A DNA stretch of 64,000 bases from Phocaeicola_A sp045545095. GTDB lineage: Bacteria; Bacteroidota; Bacteroidia; Bacteroidales; Bacteroidaceae. Under the pieces are notes generated by a model. It searched no databases. It was not told the origin of the DNA and saw only the letters and a list, made by a program, of their open reading frames with translations. Where the stretch lies: contig JAZQAG010000018.1 of assembly GCA_045545095.1 (NCBI GenBank), positions 49,899 to 113,898 on the forward strand. Direction: 5' to 3'. The position numbers and the translations under genes were made by a program. Positions 8,375 to 19,586 of the stretch are shown piece by piece (positions within the stretch are counted from its first letter, which is position 1; the number at the start of each line of letters is the position of its first letter).

Positions 8375-9601
8375 TCACTTTCTACCAATATAGGTTTTGT
8401 TGCCAGCAACAACAAGATGCAATATTGAACGAATCAACAAATTCAGTGCCAAAGGTACAACTACTAAACTGATTTTTTGAGGAATTAACGGCAAAAAGGC
8501 TATAAAAAGTGTTAATACAGCAATATTTACCACATCGTAGAGGTCTTTTTGACCATTAATCACCTTATAAATCAATATTGGCAAATATAATAAAGGCACT
8601 GGATTAAGTATTATCAGCAAATAGTTTGAGTCAACAGCCGGATGCTCAGAGTAGAAATACAAAAATGCTATGACACATCCTGCTAACCCCTGCAGAGTGA
8701 ACAAAATCACATCTATCACCCAACATACACGCTTTCGTCTCCACTCCCACCAACTACAGGCTAGCACCATAATAAGCATCAAGCACGAAACAATCATGGG
8801 AGTAAACACACACACCTTCTTATTCTCTAAGAAAAAAGAATCTTCTCTAAGAATTTCGTGTTCAGCGACGATTAGCGACCGTGAAGCCGAAGAACTATCT
8901 CCATAAATCACCGCTTGTCCAAATGCCAGCCGAAGATTTTCCGGCAAGAACAAGCATTCCCTATTTGATAAAATGCGATCAGCCTCAGCCCCCAAACAAA
9001 GCCCTATACCGAAGTCTATCCAAGGAGAATTCTTGACGCACGACCTTACCCATTCCCTGTACGTCCTATATTCCAATTTAGGTGAATAAGAAACTGTTCC
9101 ACAAATAGCGTCTTCTATCCGGTCTCTAGCACGGGTTGTACAATTATTATAAAAATAATTATAACGATATAGCCGATTTTTCGGATGGGCATTTTCTCGT
9201 AATAAAGAATCCAACTTTTTAGACTCTTCACTATTCAGATTAAGTTTTTGCTCCACTAACGAAGAGCCCCTCATCCGATATGCCGATTCAAAATAGCGGT
9301 AAGGCTGAACTCCTAATATATAGTCCGTCTTCCCAAAAGCAAAAAGCACGAAAAAATTAGGTGTTTGGAAATCAAAGATGCCATAATTATATACGATATC
9401 CTCTCCCGTAACGATATTTCGGCATCGTATCCCCGTATGCCCAAACAATTCATAAACTTGTTCTCCCGGCCCACAAGTCAACAAACTGAATGATAAAGAG
9501 TCAGTTTTTGCAGAAGCGGTATTTAAGCCTATATGCAAGGCTAATACCGCCCAAACAATTTTTCCAATCGTACTATTAAAAGCATTTTTCAAAAACAGCA
9601 T
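8375..9601 (-). CDS. DUF4105 (Lnb N-terminal-like) membrane protein
   Basis: A 408-residue envelope protein. After a signal sequence (about residues 1-31) comes a DUF4105 domain with LLTCGPGEQVYELFGHTGIR and YNYFYNNCTTRARDRIEDA. The conserved His of FGHTG and Cys of NNCTTR are spaced like a papain/NlpC-type catalytic pair, and both are present here. The C-terminal part (from about residue 265) holds four to five hydrophobic membrane segments (CLMLIMVLACSW, VILFTLQGLAGCVIAFLYFY, LPILIYKV, VLTLFIAFLPLI). The substrate is unknown; the fold suggests a cysteine peptidase or acyl-transfer activity at the periplasmic face. It begins 4 bases after recQ and runs into the phosphatase-like gene, so it is translated within the same operon. 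Confidence 0.85.
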   Translation of the reverse strand: MLFLKNAFNSTIGKIVWAVLALHIGLNTASAKTDSLSFSLLTCGPGEQVYELFGHTGIRCRNIVTGEDIVYNYGIFDFQTPNFFVLFAFGKTDYILGVQPYRYFESAYRMRGSSLVEQKLNLNSEESKKLDSLLRENAHPKNRLYRYNYFYNNCTTRARDRIEDAICGTVSYSPKLEYRTYREWVRSCVKNSPWIDFGIGLCLGAEADRILSNRECLFLPENLRLAFGQAVIYGDSSSASRSLIVAEHEILREDSFFLENKKVCVFTPMIVSCLMLIMVLACSWWEWRRKRVCWVIDVILFTLQGLAGCVIAFLYFYSEHPAVDSNYLLIILNPVPLLYLPILIYKVINGQKDLYDVVNIAVLTLFIAFLPLIPQKISLVVVPLALNLLIRSILHLVVAGNKTYIGRK

Positions 9602-9605
9602 ACTA

Positions 9606-11786
<2,181 letters not shown>

Positions 11787-11921
11787 ACAAATAGGGGTTT
11801 TGCCATAGTTTATCACATTCGGCAATGGTTTCAAGAACAAAGTTATAAACAAGTTCTCAAATTTCCATAGTTTTTCTCACTTTTTTATCAAAAAAAACAC
11901 GAATATCCCTTTTCAACACAT

Positions 11922-13163
11922 TCACACACTCTGTAATCGCGAGATATTAGCTTTATCTAATTGATGTTTTGCATAATCCAACGTCACATTATATTCCTTC
12001 CGCCCTTCCATAGACGGAAGTTCAAACATGGCATCTATCATAATCGTTTCCACAATAGACCTTAAACCTCGAGCTCCCAATTTATATTCGACAGCCTTAT
12101 CTACTACAAATTCAAACACCTCGGGGTCAAAAGAAAGATTTATTCCATCCATCTCAAACAGTTTGACATATTGTTTGATAATAGAATTCTTTGGTTCTGT
12201 AAGAATACTTCGCAAAGCATTCCTATCCAATGGATTTAGGTATGTCAATACAGGTAAACGACCTATAATTTCTGGAATTAGTCCAAAAGATTTCAAATCC
12301 TGTGGTGCTATATATTGCATCATATTGCTACGGTCTATCTTATTCATATTATTAACTGCGCCATAACCTACCACATGAGTATTCAATCGTTGAGCTATTT
12401 TCTTTTCTATTCCATCAAAAGCTCCTCCACATATGAATAATATATTCTTGGTATTGACCGGAATCATCTTTTGATCAGGATGTTTTCGACCACCTTGAGG
12501 GGGTACATTCACTACCGAACCCTCCAACAATTTCAATAGCCCTTGTTGTACCCCTTCTCCACTGACATCTCGAGTAATGGAAGGATTATCGCTTTTACGA
12601 GCTATTTTGTCAATTTCATCAATAAAGACTATTCCTTTTTCCGCCTCAGCCACATTATAATCTGCCACTTGCAACAATCGGGTCAAGATACTCTCTATAT
12701 CTTCACCTACATATCCTGCTTCTGTAAGCACCGTAGCATCCACAATAGTAAAAGGAACATCCAACAACTTGGCGATTGTACGCGCCAAAAGGGTTTTTCC
12801 CGTGCCCGTACTTCCCACCAATATTATATTAGATTTCTCAATCTCCACTTCATCTGCACTTTCTACCTGAGCAAGACGTTTATAATGATTATACACCGAA
12901 ACAGCCAAAAAGCGCTTGGCATCATCTTGCCCTATGACATACTGATCCAGAAAATCTTTTATTTCTTTAGGTTTGGGCAAATGTTCACGTTTCCCCACAG
13001 TAGAGGCTTCCTTGTAGCGATTCTGCATTGCCTCTTTTGCAATTTCATAAGCTTGATTTGCACAATCTCCACAAATAAACCCACTAACTCCAGAAATTAG
13101 CAAAGGGACTTCATTCTCCGCACGCCCACAAAAGCTACATCTATTTTTTATTTTCCCTGCCAT
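11922..13163 (-). CDS. clpX: ATP-dependent Clp protease ATP-binding subunit ClpX
   Basis: AAA+ unfoldase that recognises tagged proteins and feeds them to ClpP. The 413-residue protein shows the N-terminal zinc-binding domain (CSFCGRAENEV...CGDC, residues 9-34), Walker A GSTGTGKTLLARTIA (about residue 117), Walker B IVFIDEIDKIARKSDNPSIT, pore loop GYVGEDIE, the ClpP-docking IGR-type loop (IGRLPV), sensor 2 GARGLRSI and the usual C-terminal domain. The start at 13163 is 3 bases after the clpP stop, so the two are co-translated. Length and motifs are intact. Confidence 0.98.
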   Translation of the reverse strand: MAGKIKNRCSFCGRAENEVPLLISGVSGFICGDCANQAYEIAKEAMQNRYKEASTVGKREHLPKPKEIKDFLDQYVIGQDDAKRFLAVSVYNHYKRLAQVESADEVEIEKSNIILVGSTGTGKTLLARTIAKLLDVPFTIVDATVLTEAGYVGEDIESILTRLLQVADYNVAEAEKGIVFIDEIDKIARKSDNPSITRDVSGEGVQQGLLKLLEGSVVNVPPQGGRKHPDQKMIPVNTKNILFICGGAFDGIEKKIAQRLNTHVVGYGAVNNMNKIDRSNMMQYIAPQDLKSFGLIPEIIGRLPVLTYLNPLDRNALRSILTEPKNSIIKQYVKLFEMDGINLSFDPEVFEFVVDKAVEYKLGARGLRSIVETIMIDAMFELPSMEGRKEYNVTLDYAKHQLDKANISRLQSV

Positions 13164-13166
13164 ACC

Positions 13167-13835
13167 TTATTTTTTACGCATCAGGACTTCATCAATCATC
13201 CCATACTCCTTAGCTTCAAGTGCGGTCATCCAATAATCACGATCAGAATCAGCCCATACTTTATCAAAATCAGTATGTGAGTGTTCAGCAATGATTGTAT
13301 AGAGTTCTTTCTTCAATTTCTGAATTTCACGAGCAGTTATCTCTATATCCGAAGCTTGCCCTTGTGCTCCACCCATTGGCTGATGAATCATTACACGTGA
13401 ATGAGGCAAAGCAAAACGTTTTCCTTCGGCACCTGCAACCAGCAAAACCGCCGCCATAGAAGCAGCCATACCTGTACAGATGGTTGCAACATCAGAATTG
13501 ATATGTTGCATTGTATCATATATACCCAATCCGGCATAGACCGAACCTCCAGGAGAATTTATATAAATTGAGATATCTTTCTCTGGATCTACAGAGTCCA
13601 GGTACAGCAACTGGGCTTGCAATGTATTGGCAGTATAATCATCAATCTGCGTCCCCAAAAAAATTACACGATCCATCATCAAACGAGAAAACACATCCAA
13701 TTGTGTAACATTTAATTGACGTTCTTCCAAGATATAAGGATTCAAGTAACCGGCTTGCGAGCGAATCACGCCATCCAAAGCCAAACTATTCATTCCCAGA
13801 TGTTTTGTTGCATACTTTTTAAAATCATCCATCAT
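13167..13835 (-). CDS. clpP: ATP-dependent Clp protease proteolytic subunit ClpP
   Basis: Serine protease subunit of the ClpXP barrel. It has 222 residues, slightly longer than the E. coli form because of an N-terminal extension (MMDDFKKYATKHLGMN). Catalytic Ser126 lies in CTGMAASMAAVLL and His151 in SRVMIHQPMGGAQGQ; the catalytic Asp follows in the ASDIEI helix region. The SPGGSVYAGLGIYD oxyanion-hole segment is present. The second ATG at 13832 is an alternative start. A terminator-like hairpin containing a possible -7 box lies between tig and this gene, so clpP may be expressed separately from tig. Confidence 0.97.
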   Translation of the reverse strand: MMDDFKKYATKHLGMNSLALDGVIRSQAGYLNPYILEERQLNVTQLDVFSRLMMDRVIFLGTQIDDYTANTLQAQLLYLDSVDPEKDISIYINSPGGSVYAGLGIYDTMQHINSDVATICTGMAASMAAVLLVAGAEGKRFALPHSRVMIHQPMGGAQGQASDIEITAREIQKLKKELYTIIAEHSHTDFDKVWADSDRDYWMTALEAKEYGMIDEVLMRKK

Positions 13836-13881
13836 AATCTTATCCTAAATATTAACCGTTTTAATCAAACACATTCTAAAA

Positions 13882-13953
13882 TAAAAAAAGAGGCCTCGGG
13901 CATCTCGTATTCTCAACAAAGCAAAAATACAAAAAAAATATACCCGCGACCTC
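13882..13953 (-). terminator. Terminator-like hairpin between tig and clpP with an embedded -7 box
   Basis: In minus-strand RNA GAGGTCGCGGG (13943-13953) pairs 10 of 11 positions with CCCGAGGCCTC (13890-13900), and a run of T follows immediately (13882-13889). The long loop contains TATTTTTG (13922-13929), a match to TAnnTTTG. It may attenuate tig transcription while a new promoter in the loop fires towards clpP. Confidence 0.5.
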
Positions 13954-13988
13954 CCTTTTAGGAAGTTTTAGCAAAAAACCACTATTTC

Positions 13989-15347
13989 TTACTGAAACAT
14001 CTTATTGAATTCATCCAAAGAGATAGTTTTCTCATCCAAAGAGACTTTTCCCTTCAAAGCAGCTGAGAGTTTGGCCTCAATAGCACGGTTCACCAAACCA
14101 TCCAAACTTTCTTTCTTCTTCAACATCTCCTTGGCATAGTTTTCCAACATCTCTTCGGGCACATTCATCATACCGTACTGAGCGAACTGGGCACGTGTTG
14201 CTCCCTTAGCCATGTTCATCACATCATCATTGTCAATCTTGATTTCATTCTGGTTAACAAGTTCTTCCTTGATGAGATGCCATGTAAGTTCCTCAATGCT
14301 CTTATCGTAGTTTTCGTTTACGAACTCCTCACCTTTCTCTTCATTGTTCATCAGCATGATGCGTTTGAGCAATGCATCGGGGAATTCCAACTTACCAATC
14401 TTGTTTGTAAGGTACTCGCGTACATCCAACAGGAACTTATAATCGCTATCGGGAGTAAACTGAGCCTGCAGTGATTCCTTCACTTTGCCACGGAATTCCT
14501 CTTCACTCTTCACTACACCTTCGCCAAATACCTGGTCAAAAATCTCTTGTGAAAGTTCTGCGGATACAAAGCGGGTAATCTCCTCTACCTGGAAGCTGAA
14601 TTTGCCGACATGAGCAGCAACTTCTTCTTTCTGGATTTTCAGCAAAGAGGCCAATTCAACCTCACTACCATCATATGCAGCATTAGGATTGAATACAAGG
14701 ACATCATTTACCTTAGCATTGGCAAACACAGCTTTCTGTTCGTCATTCTTCATGTATGAAGGCATCATTACAGCACCCTCAACCTGAATACCACCTTCCT
14801 TGGTACTACCGTTTTCATCAAGCTCAGCCAAAAGACCCTTTAACATGTCATTATCCTGGTATGAGTCAACTTTCTCATACTTGCCGGCACGCTGAGTGTA
14901 CATGCTTACCTGACGCTCTACGAGTTCATCATTTACATCTACATTATAATAAGGTATAGTGTCATTGCTACCCAAAGCCACTTCAAACTCCGGAGCCAAC
15001 GCAATATCAAATACAAATTCGATATCATCCTGTGCAACAATATCGATAGACTGATTTTCAACGGGGAGAGGTTCACCCAACATATTCACTTTATTCTCTC
15101 TCAAGTATTCATAAACCTTCTCCTGTAAGAGTTTATTTACCTCTTCAGCCTTTACTGCTGTACCATACTGTTTCTTTATGATGCCCATGGGAACCATACC
15201 CGGACGGAATCCCGGCATATTAGCCTTCTGACGGAATGTCTTCAGAGCCTTTTCTACTTTCTCCTGATAATCAGCTTTCTCAAGCTGTACAGTAAGCTTT
15301 GCGCTTACCTTGTCAACGTTTTGCAATGAAATATTCATTTCTGACAA
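13989..15347 (-). CDS. tig: Trigger factor
   Basis: Ribosome-associated chaperone and peptidyl-prolyl isomerase acting on nascent chains. The 452-residue protein begins MNISLQNVDKVSAKLTVQLE and has the ribosome-binding signature region TFRQKANMPGFRPGMVPMGI (the F-R-x-G-x-x-P motif). A divergent middle PPIase domain follows (about residues 150-250), and a long helical C-terminal arm region ends SLDEKTISLDEFNKMFQ. Length fits Bacteroidota trigger factors. It is the first gene of the run to clpP, clpX, recQ and secA and has a good promoter (15433-15463). It is visibly less AT-rich than the genes downstream of it. Confidence 0.95.
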   Translation of the reverse strand: MSEMNISLQNVDKVSAKLTVQLEKADYQEKVEKALKTFRQKANMPGFRPGMVPMGIIKKQYGTAVKAEEVNKLLQEKVYEYLRENKVNMLGEPLPVENQSIDIVAQDDIEFVFDIALAPEFEVALGSNDTIPYYNVDVNDELVERQVSMYTQRAGKYEKVDSYQDNDMLKGLLAELDENGSTKEGGIQVEGAVMMPSYMKNDEQKAVFANAKVNDVLVFNPNAAYDGSEVELASLLKIQKEEVAAHVGKFSFQVEEITRFVSAELSQEIFDQVFGEGVVKSEEEFRGKVKESLQAQFTPDSDYKFLLDVREYLTNKIGKLEFPDALLKRIMLMNNEEKGEEFVNENYDKSIEELTWHLIKEELVNQNEIKIDNDDVMNMAKGATRAQFAQYGMMNVPEEMLENYAKEMLKKKESLDGLVNRAIEAKLSAALKGKVSLDEKTISLDEFNKMFQ

Positions 15348-15432
15348 TCTTATTTTTAATTAGTTACTAATATTCTTAATTTTTATATAGCACAAACAGA
15401 CAATTTACTTGCCTGTTCCAATTTTGAAGGTG

Positions 15433-15463
15433 CAAAATTAATGCTAATCTTTCAATTTACAAA
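15433..15463 (-). promoter_or_regulatory. Promoter of tig
   Basis: Minus strand TTTG (15460-15463), 19-base spacer, TAATTTTG (15433-15440): full match to the Bacteroides housekeeping consensus. Leader length to the tig ATG is about 80 bases. Confidence 0.75.
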
Positions 15464-15513
15464 CTCATAGAAGAAAAAAACCCCTAATTTCAATGTTTTT
15501 CTAACAAACGAAG

Positions 15514-16341
15514 CTATTTTTCTTCTTTCAACTGAAAATCTTTACGCCTTAGAACAAAGCTATTGCTAAGGTATTTGGCACGTACAACAGGATTTTCAGC
15601 CAACTCCTCCGGAGAACCTTGGAAAAGGATTCTACCTTCAAACAACATATAAGCCCGATCGGTAATACTGAGCGTTTCTCCCACATTATGGTCTGTAATA
15701 AGAATTCCAATATTTTTATCTTTCAATTTCCATACGACCTGTTGGATATCTTCTACAGCGATAGGATCTACACCTGCAAAAGGTTCATCCAACATGATGA
15801 ATTTGGGATTAATAGCCAAACAACGAGCAATCTCCGTACGCCTACGTTCACCGCCCGACAATTGATCTCCTAAATTTTTACGAACTTTCTGCAGATTGAA
15901 TTCAGCAATAAGGCTCTCCAGTTTGTCCCGTTGGTATTCCTTGGTTGTAGGGGTCATTTCCAGTACCGAAGCAATATTATCCTCAACACTCATTTTCCGG
16001 AAAATACTATTTTCCTGTGCCAAATAAGCTATACCATGCTGAGCGCGCTTATATACTGGAAATTTGGTAATCTCCAAATCATTCAAAAATATACGTCCCT
16101 CATTGGCCACCACCAAACCGGTAGTCATATAAAACGATGTTGTTTTCCCCGCCCCATTAGGGCCAAGCAATCCTACAATTTCCCCTTGTTTCACATTAAA
16201 AGAAGCGTGATTTACTACCGTACGCTTGCCATACCTTTTAACCAGTCCCTCCGTACGTAGCACCATTTGCTCGTCATTCCACATTGGAACCTCTTCGTGA
16301 GGGGTGGTCAATATTTCTTCTACATTGTTCTTATCGGCCAT
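15514..16341 (-). CDS. lptB: LPS export ABC transporter ATP-binding protein LptB
   Basis: Cytoplasmic ATPase powering extraction of lipopolysaccharide from the inner membrane with LptFG. The 275-residue protein has Walker A GLLGPNGAGKTTSFYM (about residue 58), a Q-loop LAQENSIFRKMSVEDN characteristic of LptB, signature LSGGERRRTEIARCLA, Walker B FIMLDEPFAGVDP and switch His ITDHNVGETL. About 25 acidic residues (MADKNNVEEILTTPHEEVPM) precede the usual LptB start, a Bacteroidota feature. It has its own -7 box and is transcribed towards tig; the LptFGC partners are not in the window. Confidence 0.93.
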   Translation of the reverse strand: MADKNNVEEILTTPHEEVPMWNDEQMVLRTEGLVKRYGKRTVVNHASFNVKQGEIVGLLGPNGAGKTTSFYMTTGLVVANEGRIFLNDLEITKFPVYKRAQHGIAYLAQENSIFRKMSVEDNIASVLEMTPTTKEYQRDKLESLIAEFNLQKVRKNLGDQLSGGERRRTEIARCLAINPKFIMLDEPFAGVDPIAVEDIQQVVWKLKDKNIGILITDHNVGETLSITDRAYMLFEGRILFQGSPEELAENPVVRAKYLSNSFVLRRKDFQLKEEK

Positions 16342-16359
16342 AGAATATCAATTTGGGTA

Positions 16360-16367
16360 CAAAAGTA
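16360..16367 (-). promoter_or_regulatory. -7 box of lptB
   Basis: Minus strand TACTTTTG, matching TAnnTTTG, 18 bases before the lptB ATG. No clear -33 TTTG. Confidence 0.55.
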
Positions 16368-16444
16368 CTAATTTTCCTCATTAAAAAAGGTTATTATTGC
16401 CATAAACTATACTAACATTCGCTCTTTTATTGTTTGAAAAGCGT

Positions 16445-16452
16445 TACCTTTG
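16445..16452 (+). promoter_or_regulatory. -7 box of mlaE-mlaF
   Basis: TACCTTTG, consensus match, about 22 bases before the ATG at 16475. The -33 region has only TTCG. Confidence 0.55.
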
Positions 16453-16474
16453 CACAAATTAACAGACTAAAAGC

Positions 16475-17224
16475 ATGTTCATCATCAAACCACTACAGAC
16501 TTTTGGGAATTATCTGATACTGATGGGCAAGGTTTTTGCCCGCCCTGAACGCATGAGAAGTTTCTTCAAGCAATATTTCAAGGAGATGTCGCAATTAGGG
16601 GTAGATTCCATCGGAATAGTTCTCCTGATATCCTTTTTTATCGGAGCAGTTATCTGTATCCAAATCAAATTAAATATCCAAAGCCCTTGGATGCCACGTT
16701 TTGTCACCGGCTATACAACCCGTGAAATCATGTTATTGGAATTCTCTTCAGCCATCATGTGCCTCATTCTTGCAGGTAAAGTGGGTAGCAACATTGCTTC
16801 CGAATTAGGGACCATGCGGGTGACCCAGCAAATAGATGCGCTCGAAATTATGGGTGTCAATTCGGCCAATTTCCTCATCCTTCCCAAAATCATTGGATTA
16901 GTGACCATGATTCCTTTTCTGGTAACCTTCAGCATCGGGGCAGGCATCATCGGAGCCTATGCCACAGGGTGGTTTGCAGACATTATAAACCCCGAGGACC
17001 TCACTTATGGTCTCCAATACGAGTTTACCGAATGGTTTGTATGGTATGGCATCATCAAAAGTTTCTTTTTTGCTTTCATCATAGCAAGCGTATCATCATT
17101 CTATGGCTACACCGTAGAGGGAGGTTCTATTGAAGTGGGAAAAGCCAGCACCGACGCCGTAGTACATAGCAGCATACTCATTCTATTTTCTGACCTAATC
17201 CTTACCCATTTGCTTTCAATATGA
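16475..17224 (+). CDS. mlaE: MlaE-family lipid ABC transporter permease
   Basis: Inner-membrane permease of the Mla/MCE phospholipid transport system. The 249-residue protein has the family pattern: an amphipathic N-terminal helix (FGNYLILMGKVFARPERMRS), then about five hydrophobic segments (IGIVLLISFFIGAVICIQI, EFSSAIMCLILAGKVGSNIA, IIGLVTMIPFLVTFSIGAG, FAFIIASVSSFYGY, ILILFSDLILT). The conserved ELGTMRVTQQIDALEIMG cytoplasmic loop couples to the ATPase. Its stop overlaps the ATG of the ATPase gene by 4 bases (17221-17224), so the two are coupled. No MCE-domain (MlaD) gene follows here; it must be encoded elsewhere. Confidence 0.9.
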   Translation: MFIIKPLQTFGNYLILMGKVFARPERMRSFFKQYFKEMSQLGVDSIGIVLLISFFIGAVICIQIKLNIQSPWMPRFVTGYTTREIMLLEFSSAIMCLILAGKVGSNIASELGTMRVTQQIDALEIMGVNSANFLILPKIIGLVTMIPFLVTFSIGAGIIGAYATGWFADIINPEDLTYGLQYEFTEWFVWYGIIKSFFFAFIIASVSSFYGYTVEGGSIEVGKASTDAVVHSSILILFSDLILTHLLSI

Positions 17225-17991
17225 TACAGATAAACAACCTCTGCAAATCCTTCGAAGACAAACAAGTTTTGAAAGATATCAGTACCACGTTTGAAAACGG
17301 CAAAACCAATCTCATTATTGGGCAAAGCGGAAGCGGAAAAACCGTATTGATGAAGTGTATCGTGGGCCTGCTCTGTCCAGAAACAGGAAGTATTCTTTAT
17401 GACGGACGGGATTTTGTAAGCATGAAGAAAAAAGAGAAGAAACTCTTACGTCGCGAAATGGGTATGATTTTCCAAAGTGCGGCATTGTTTGACTCAATGA
17501 GCGTGTTGGAAAACGTAATGTTCCCTCTTGACATGTTTTCGAGCGACACCTATCGCGACCGGGTACGCCGCGCACAAGTCTGTCTTGACCGCGTGAATCT
17601 CATTGATGCTCAAGATAAATTCCCCGGCGAAATCAGTGGCGGTATGCAGAAACGTGTAGCCATCGCACGAGCCATCGCGCTGAATCCCAAATACCTCTTT
17701 TGCGACGAGCCAAATAGTGGTCTCGACCCAAAAACATCGCTCGTCATCGACGACCTTATCCATAGCATTACCGAGGAATACAACATGACCACCATCATCA
17801 ATACTCACGACATGAACTCCGTCATGGGCATCGGAGATAAAATCTCTTTCATTTTTGAAGGCCATAAAGAATGGGAAGGCACCAAAAACGATGTATTCAC
17901 TTCGACCAACGAGCGGCTCAACAATTTCATTTTTGCCAGCGACCTGCTCCGCAAAGTAAAAGATGTGGAAGTGGGCAATATCGAGGGATAA
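17221..17991 (+). CDS. mlaF: MlaF-family ABC transporter ATP-binding protein
   Basis: ATPase partner of MlaE in phospholipid trafficking between the membranes. The 256-residue protein shows Walker A IGQSGSGKTVLMKC (about residue 38), signature ISGGMQKRVAIARAIA, Walker B YLFCDEPNSGLDP and H-loop INTHDMNSVMGI. The NSGLDP wording and the short C-terminal tail (VEVGNIEG) fit the Mla group better than LolD or LptB. It ends 3 bases before the stop of the convergent transporter gene at 17995, with no room for a separate terminator. Confidence 0.9.
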   Translation: MIQINNLCKSFEDKQVLKDISTTFENGKTNLIIGQSGSGKTVLMKCIVGLLCPETGSILYDGRDFVSMKKKEKKLLRREMGMIFQSAALFDSMSVLENVMFPLDMFSSDTYRDRVRRAQVCLDRVNLIDAQDKFPGEISGGMQKRVAIARAIALNPKYLFCDEPNSGLDPKTSLVIDDLIHSITEEYNMTTIINTHDMNSVMGIGDKISFIFEGHKEWEGTKNDVFTSTNERLNNFIFASDLLRKVKDVEVGNIEG

Positions 17992-17994
17992 AGG

Positions 17995-19362
17995 CTACCA
18001 CAATCCCAATTCATTCACAAATATCAATCCGATAGCGACAGGTGCCAAGTACTTCAAAATAAAGATATAGATTTTAAAGAAAGGTACTTTCAGGCTACCA
18101 TTGTTTGATATCTCCTCCCAGACTATCCGTTTATCCAGATACCAACCTGTAAAGATAGAGATAAGCATTCCACCCAAGGGAAGCATAATTTTGGAAGTCA
18201 ATGTGTCGAGGAAGTCAAAGAAAGTAAGGCCAAGAATCTTCATATCTGCCAACACACCAAACGACAAAGCAGAGAAGACGCCCAACAAGGTACAGAAAAT
18301 TGTCACACACCAAGCAGCTTTTGTACGCGACAATTTCCAATCCTCATGAACAAAAGCAGTGACTACTTCGTGCATGGAAATTGTGGAGGTAAAAGCGGCT
18401 AAGGCCAACAAGACATAAAACATCACCGAGAAGATATAAGCCAAGAAAGGCACATTACCGAATGCCATCTGGAAAACATTGGGCAAGGTGATAAAAAGCA
18501 AGGAAGGACCAGCATCAGGAGAAACACCGACACTGAAGGCTGCAGGGAAAATGATAAGGCCTGCAGTGATAGCTATCAGAGTGTCAATGATACCCACGCT
18601 CAGTGCCGTCTTGGAAAGGTTTGTATCCTTCCCGAAATAAGAGGCATAGGTGGAAAGACACCCCAAACCCAAACTAAGTGAGAAGAACGCCTGCCCCATA
18701 GCTCCAAGAAAAACATCGGGGGTGACTTTACTGAAATCAGGTTTCAATAAGAATTCCAACCCCTTCTCTGCACCCGGAAGCATCACCGAACAAACGGCCA
18801 ATACGAGGATGAGGACAAAGAGCATGGGCATCATAATTTTCGCTGATTTCTCAATGCCTTTCTTCACTCCCATGATAATGACCCAATGTGTCATCAGCAT
18901 AAAGGCCACCATCCACAAAAGGGAACGCCATGGATTGGCCGAGAACTCGGCAAAGAACTGGGTATATCCATCAGCATTCATCCCTGCGAAGCCATTGTTG
19001 ACAGCTTGCCAGGTATATTCCAATGTCCAACCAGCCACTACCGAATAGTAGCTGAGAATGAGGAATCCGGCCAACACGCCCATATAGCCCAATCCGCGCC
19101 ACGGAGAACCGGGAGCAAGCACTTTATAAGCCCCTGCCGTATTGGCACGCGAATGACGACCAATTGAGAACTCGGCAATCATAATGGGAAGGCCCATAAA
19201 AAACACACAACACAGATAGATAAGAATAAAGGCTGCACCGCCATGATTTCCTGTCTCATAAGGGAAACGCCAGATATTGCCAAGCCCTACGGCCGAACCT
19301 GCCGCCGCCAAGATGGCACCTATCTTGCTACCGAAGTTCACTCGTTCTTGATTTGTTTTCAT
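17995..19362 (-). CDS. Sodium-dependent transporter, neurotransmitter:sodium symporter (SNF) family
   Basis: Predicted Na+-coupled amino-acid importer of the inner membrane, LeuT fold. The 455-residue protein begins with the family hallmark in TM1, AAAGSAVGLGNIWRFPY followed by NHGGAAF. It has roughly 11-12 hydrophobic segments and a TM6 region FFSLSLGLGCLSTYASYFG. The unwound TM1 glycines and Na-site residues are in place. The substrate cannot be told from sequence alone; tryptophan, tyrosine or branched amino acids are typical of bacterial members. It is transcribed alone, convergent with mlaF; an inverted-repeat element lies upstream. Confidence 0.92.
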   Translation of the reverse strand: MKTNQERVNFGSKIGAILAAAGSAVGLGNIWRFPYETGNHGGAAFILIYLCCVFFMGLPIMIAEFSIGRHSRANTAGAYKVLAPGSPWRGLGYMGVLAGFLILSYYSVVAGWTLEYTWQAVNNGFAGMNADGYTQFFAEFSANPWRSLLWMVAFMLMTHWVIIMGVKKGIEKSAKIMMPMLFVLILVLAVCSVMLPGAEKGLEFLLKPDFSKVTPDVFLGAMGQAFFSLSLGLGCLSTYASYFGKDTNLSKTALSVGIIDTLIAITAGLIIFPAAFSVGVSPDAGPSLLFITLPNVFQMAFGNVPFLAYIFSVMFYVLLALAAFTSTISMHEVVTAFVHEDWKLSRTKAAWCVTIFCTLLGVFSALSFGVLADMKILGLTFFDFLDTLTSKIMLPLGGMLISIFTGWYLDKRIVWEEISNNGSLKVPFFKIYIFILKYLAPVAIGLIFVNELGLW

Positions 19363-19393
19363 AATCTTATTCTTTTATTGAGAAAGACGGCCA

Positions 19394-19480
19394 GTGTCAC
19401 CCTGAGTTTATCGAAGGGTCTCAGAGGTTTACTGACCATTTACTACACTCTGAGATCCTTCGACAAGCTCAGGATGACAC
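19394..19480. repeat. Dispersed inverted repeat, family A
   Basis: Arms GTGTCACCCTGAG...GAAGGGTCTCAGAG and the near-complement CTCTGAGATCCTTCGAC...CAGGATGACAC flank a spacer of about 20 bases, giving a long imperfect hairpin. Related inverted pairs occur at 41517-41617 and 51217-51350. Always intergenic here. Confidence 0.8.
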
Positions 19481-19553
19481 AGAGGCTGCATGATAAATCT
19501 ACATGCAAAACTCAAATTATTATTTTGATGCCGCAAAAATACAAAAGTTTTCC

Positions 19554-19561
19554 TACTTTTG
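19554..19561 (+). promoter_or_regulatory. -7 box of the VanZ-like gene
   Basis: TACTTTTG, consensus match, 25 bases before the ATG at 19587. A TTTG at 19534-19537 is only 16 bases upstream, so the -33 is uncertain. The box shows that translation must start at 19587, not at an earlier in-frame ATG. Confidence 0.55.
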
Positions 19562-19586
19562 CACCCGATTAGCATCTATTCTATTC

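Noticed and set aside
16475..17991. Search for a third (MCE/MlaD) gene after mlaF
   Set aside because: The next gene is convergent and is a sodium-coupled transporter; no MCE domain is present nearby.
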